The notes below the pieces were generated by a model. That model saw nothing but the letters and a program-made list of their open reading frames with translations. It was not told the origin of the DNA and did no database searches. A program made the position numbers and the translations under genes. DNA of 16,796 bases from Clostridia bacterium (GTDB lineage: Bacteria; Bacillota_A; Clostridia; UMGS1883; HGM11501). How positions within the stretch are numbered: the stretch's first letter is position 1; each line of letters begins with the position of its first letter. Shown here piece by piece: positions 7,166 to 16,796 of this stretch. Location of the stretch: NCBI GenBank assembly GCA_017536285.1, contig JAFXHP010000102.1, positions 1 to 16,796 on the forward strand. The letters are read 5' to 3'.

Positions 7166-8314
7166 ATGAAAGTTACAATTGCCATAGATTCCTTTAAGGG
7201 AAGCCTTTCAACCTTTGAGGCGGGAAATGCTGCAAAGGAAGGTATAAAAGAGGTTTACCCGGATGCGAATGTTATCATAAGCCCGCTGGCCGACGGAGGG
7301 GAAGGTACGGTGGATGCCGTAATCGAATCTGCAGGAGGAGAATATGTATCTGCCTTCGTGCATAACCCCATAGGAGAAATGATCAAGGCACGCTACGGCA
7401 TAATTAAGGAGCGTAATCTTGCGGTTATGGAAATGTCTGCCGCAGCGGGAATTACCCTTATTTCCGAATGCGATAAAAATCCTCTTAATACTACGACCTA
7501 TGGCGTAGGGGAAATGGTAAAAGATGCATTGGATAAAGGAATGAGAAAGTTCTTAATCGGAATCGGCGGAAGTGCCACAAACGATGGCGGCGTCGGAATG
7601 CTTCAGGCTCTCGGTTTTAAATTTACTGATGAAGAAGGAAAAGATGTGCCCTTTGGAGCAAAGGGACTTGAGAAAATATGCAGCATATCGGATGAGGGGA
7701 AGGATTCCCGTCTTTCGGAATGTGAATTTTACATTGCCTGTGACGTGAAAAATCCCCTTTGCGGGGATAACGGCTGTAGCTTCATCTACGGCCCCCAGAA
7801 GGGTGCAACGGAAGATATGATTAAGGATATGGACGCATGGCTTTTAAACTATGCCGTTTTAACAAAGAATGTTAATCCCCAATCTGACTGTAATTTTCCC
7901 GGAAGCGGTGCAGCAGGCGGAATGGGCTTTGCTTTCATGGCATACCTTGGGGGAACACTCAAGTCGGGAATTGAACTTGTAATGGCGGAAACTGGAATCG
8001 AAGAACACATAAAGGATTCGGATTTTGTGATAACAGGTGAGGGAAGGCTTGACGGTCAGTCTTACATGGGTAAAGCACCCATAGGCGTATCAAAGCTTTC
8101 CAAGAAATACGGAAAGAAGGTCATTGCCTTTTCGGGAGCGGTGACAGATGATGCCGCAGTTTGCAACGAACACGGAATTGACGCCTTTTTCCCGATAGTT
8201 AAAGCTCCCTGTACTCTTGCCGATGCTATGAATAAAGAAACTGCCTATAAAAACCTTAAGGCAACGGCGGTTCAGGTATTTAATTTAATAAAAGTTATGG
8301 AAAAAGCAACCTGA
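7166..8314 (+). CDS. Glycerate kinase (GlxK/GarK family)
   Basis: This 382-residue enzyme phosphorylates D-glycerate with ATP. Members of this family usually give 2-phosphoglycerate, which enters lower glycolysis; the enzyme is cytoplasmic. The family motifs are clear: IAIDSFKGSLS at the N-terminus, PLADGGEGTVDA at about residue 42, GIGGSATNDGG at about 132-142, GSGAAGGMGFAF at about 248, and VITGEGRLDGQS toward the C-terminus. The length is normal. ATG 7166 is preferred over a GTG at 7154 because AAAGGTG overlaps that GTG. It is the last gene of the PIG-L operon, ending in a terminator whose loop contains the stop codon. Its presence with glycan-related genes is odd: serine or glycerate metabolism is the usual context. 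A link to the TRAP importer 3 kb upstream is possible but unsupported by arrangement. Confidence 0.95.
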   Translation: MKVTIAIDSFKGSLSTFEAGNAAKEGIKEVYPDANVIISPLADGGEGTVDAVIESAGGEYVSAFVHNPIGEMIKARYGIIKERNLAVMEMSAAAGITLISECDKNPLNTTTYGVGEMVKDALDKGMRKFLIGIGGSATNDGGVGMLQALGFKFTDEEGKDVPFGAKGLEKICSISDEGKDSRLSECEFYIACDVKNPLCGDNGCSFIYGPQKGATEDMIKDMDAWLLNYAVLTKNVNPQSDCNFPGSGAAGGMGFAFMAYLGGTLKSGIELVMAETGIEEHIKDSDFVITGEGRLDGQSYMGKAPIGVSKLSKKYGKKVIAFSGAVTDDAAVCNEHGIDAFFPIVKAPCTLADAMNKETAYKNLKATAVQVFNLIKVMEKAT

Positions 8315-8328
8315 CGGTTGCTTTTTTT
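8301..8328 (+). terminator. Terminator closing the glycerate kinase operon
   Basis: A perfect 11-bp stem (AAAAAGCAACC with GGTTGCTTTTT) has a four-base loop TGAC that contains the TGA stop codon of glycerate kinase, followed by further T. The stem begins inside the coding sequence, so the ribosome would cover it until translation ends. Confidence 0.9.
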
Positions 8329-8375
8329 CTTCCTTTGTGGTAAACTAATATCACAGAGTGAAAAAATAAAAAATA

Positions 8376-8399
8376 GCAATTTTGTGCAAGAAATCGCAA
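8376..8399 (+). promoter_or_regulatory. Three helically phased GCAA boxes upstream of the beta-galactosidase promoter
   Basis: GCAA occurs at 8376-8379, 8386-8389 and 8396-8399, exactly 10 bp apart, so all three face the same side of the helix. The last ends ten bases before the -35, whose TTGC is the same tetramer inverted. The position fits an activator site for the three-gene operon, such as an AraC-type regulator; the regulator is not in the window. The repeat itself is seen, the role is inferred. Confidence 0.4.
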
Positions 8400-8409
8400 C
8401 ATAATCCTA

Positions 8410-8438
8410 TTGCATAAATCAGGTGTTTGGTTTATAAT
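8410..8438 (+). promoter_or_regulatory. Promoter of the triple beta-galactosidase operon
   Basis: TTGCAT (8410-8415) and consensus TATAAT (8433-8438) are 17 bp apart, with transcription expected near 8445. A short GTATA-GT-TATAC inverted repeat lies at 8447-8458, just past the start. This is the only promoter seen for the three GH2 genes. Confidence 0.75.
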
Positions 8439-8461
8439 GGAAATAAGTATAGTTATACATT

Positions 8462-8467
8462 AAGGAG
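8462..8467 (+). promoter_or_regulatory. Ribosome binding site selecting a TTG start
   Basis: AAGGAG nine bases before TTG 8477 supports the rare start codon. The first in-frame ATG lies inside the conserved N-terminal region shared with the two paralogues, so it would cut off family sequence. Confidence 0.75.
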
Positions 8468-8470
8468 TGA

Positions 8471-14150
<5,680 letters not shown>

Positions 14151-14153
14151 TAA

Positions 14154-16796
<2,643 letters not shown>

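Noticed and set aside
7166..8314. Glycerate as the substrate of the TAXI-TRAP importer
   Set aside because: The importer is a separate operon 3 kb away, with a convergent gene between them; proximity alone does not support the link.
8447..8458. GTATA-GT-TATAC inverted repeat just after the GH2 promoter
   Set aside because: A 5-bp A/T-rich arm is too short and too easily found by chance in this composition to call as an operator.

Overview
The window looks like chromosomal DNA of an anaerobic, low-to-moderate GC Firmicute of the Clostridia, probably a gut or rumen lineage. The grounds are AAGGAG-type ribosome binding sites before almost every gene, short A/T-rich intergenic regions with TTGACA/TATAAT-like promoters, a lipoprotein signal peptide of clostridial style, and a mix of TAXI-type TRAP transport, LacZ-type glycoside hydrolases and GtrA/PIG-L surface-glycan genes. 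The species cannot be read from the sequence. No rRNA, tRNA, CRISPR array, insertion sequence, phage gene or integrase was seen.

Layout. (1) Positions 1-1254: the 3' part of a ceramidase-like metal-hydrolase gene, closed by a hairpin terminator. (2) 1349-4445: a two-gene TAXI-TRAP uptake operon (a lipoprotein solute receptor, then a fused DctQ-DctM permease) with its own near-consensus promoter, a strong intercistronic hairpin and a bidirectional terminator at its end. (3) 4444-5564: a convergent, minus-strand membrane acyltransferase of the acyltransferase-3 family with its own promoter. (4) 5604-8328: a divergent operon of a PIG-L/LmbE deacetylase, a GtrA-like membrane protein, an unrecognised two-helix membrane protein and a glycerate kinase, ending in a terminator. 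(5) 8376 to the window end: a promoter preceded by three GCAA boxes exactly 10 bp apart, driving three consecutive, clearly paralogous GH2 LacZ-type beta-galactosidase genes. The third runs off the window.

How the parts may work together. The TRAP pair imports an unidentified, probably carboxylate-type, small molecule. The acyltransferase, PIG-L deacetylase and GtrA-like gene are a plausible set for decorating a surface glycan or lipid-linked sugar; this is inferred from families and adjacency. Glycerate kinase feeds D-glycerate into lower glycolysis. The three GH2 enzymes lack signal peptides, so they should act in the cytoplasm on imported galactosides, but no sugar transporter or regulator gene is in the window.

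The most distinctive part is the triple LacZ-like array. All copies keep both catalytic glutamates and share an unusually short second domain, yet each has diverged in a different conserved active-site loop. This suggests an old, once-shortened GH2 gene that was duplicated and split into different substrate specificities. I did not find a clearly new defence or mobile system here.
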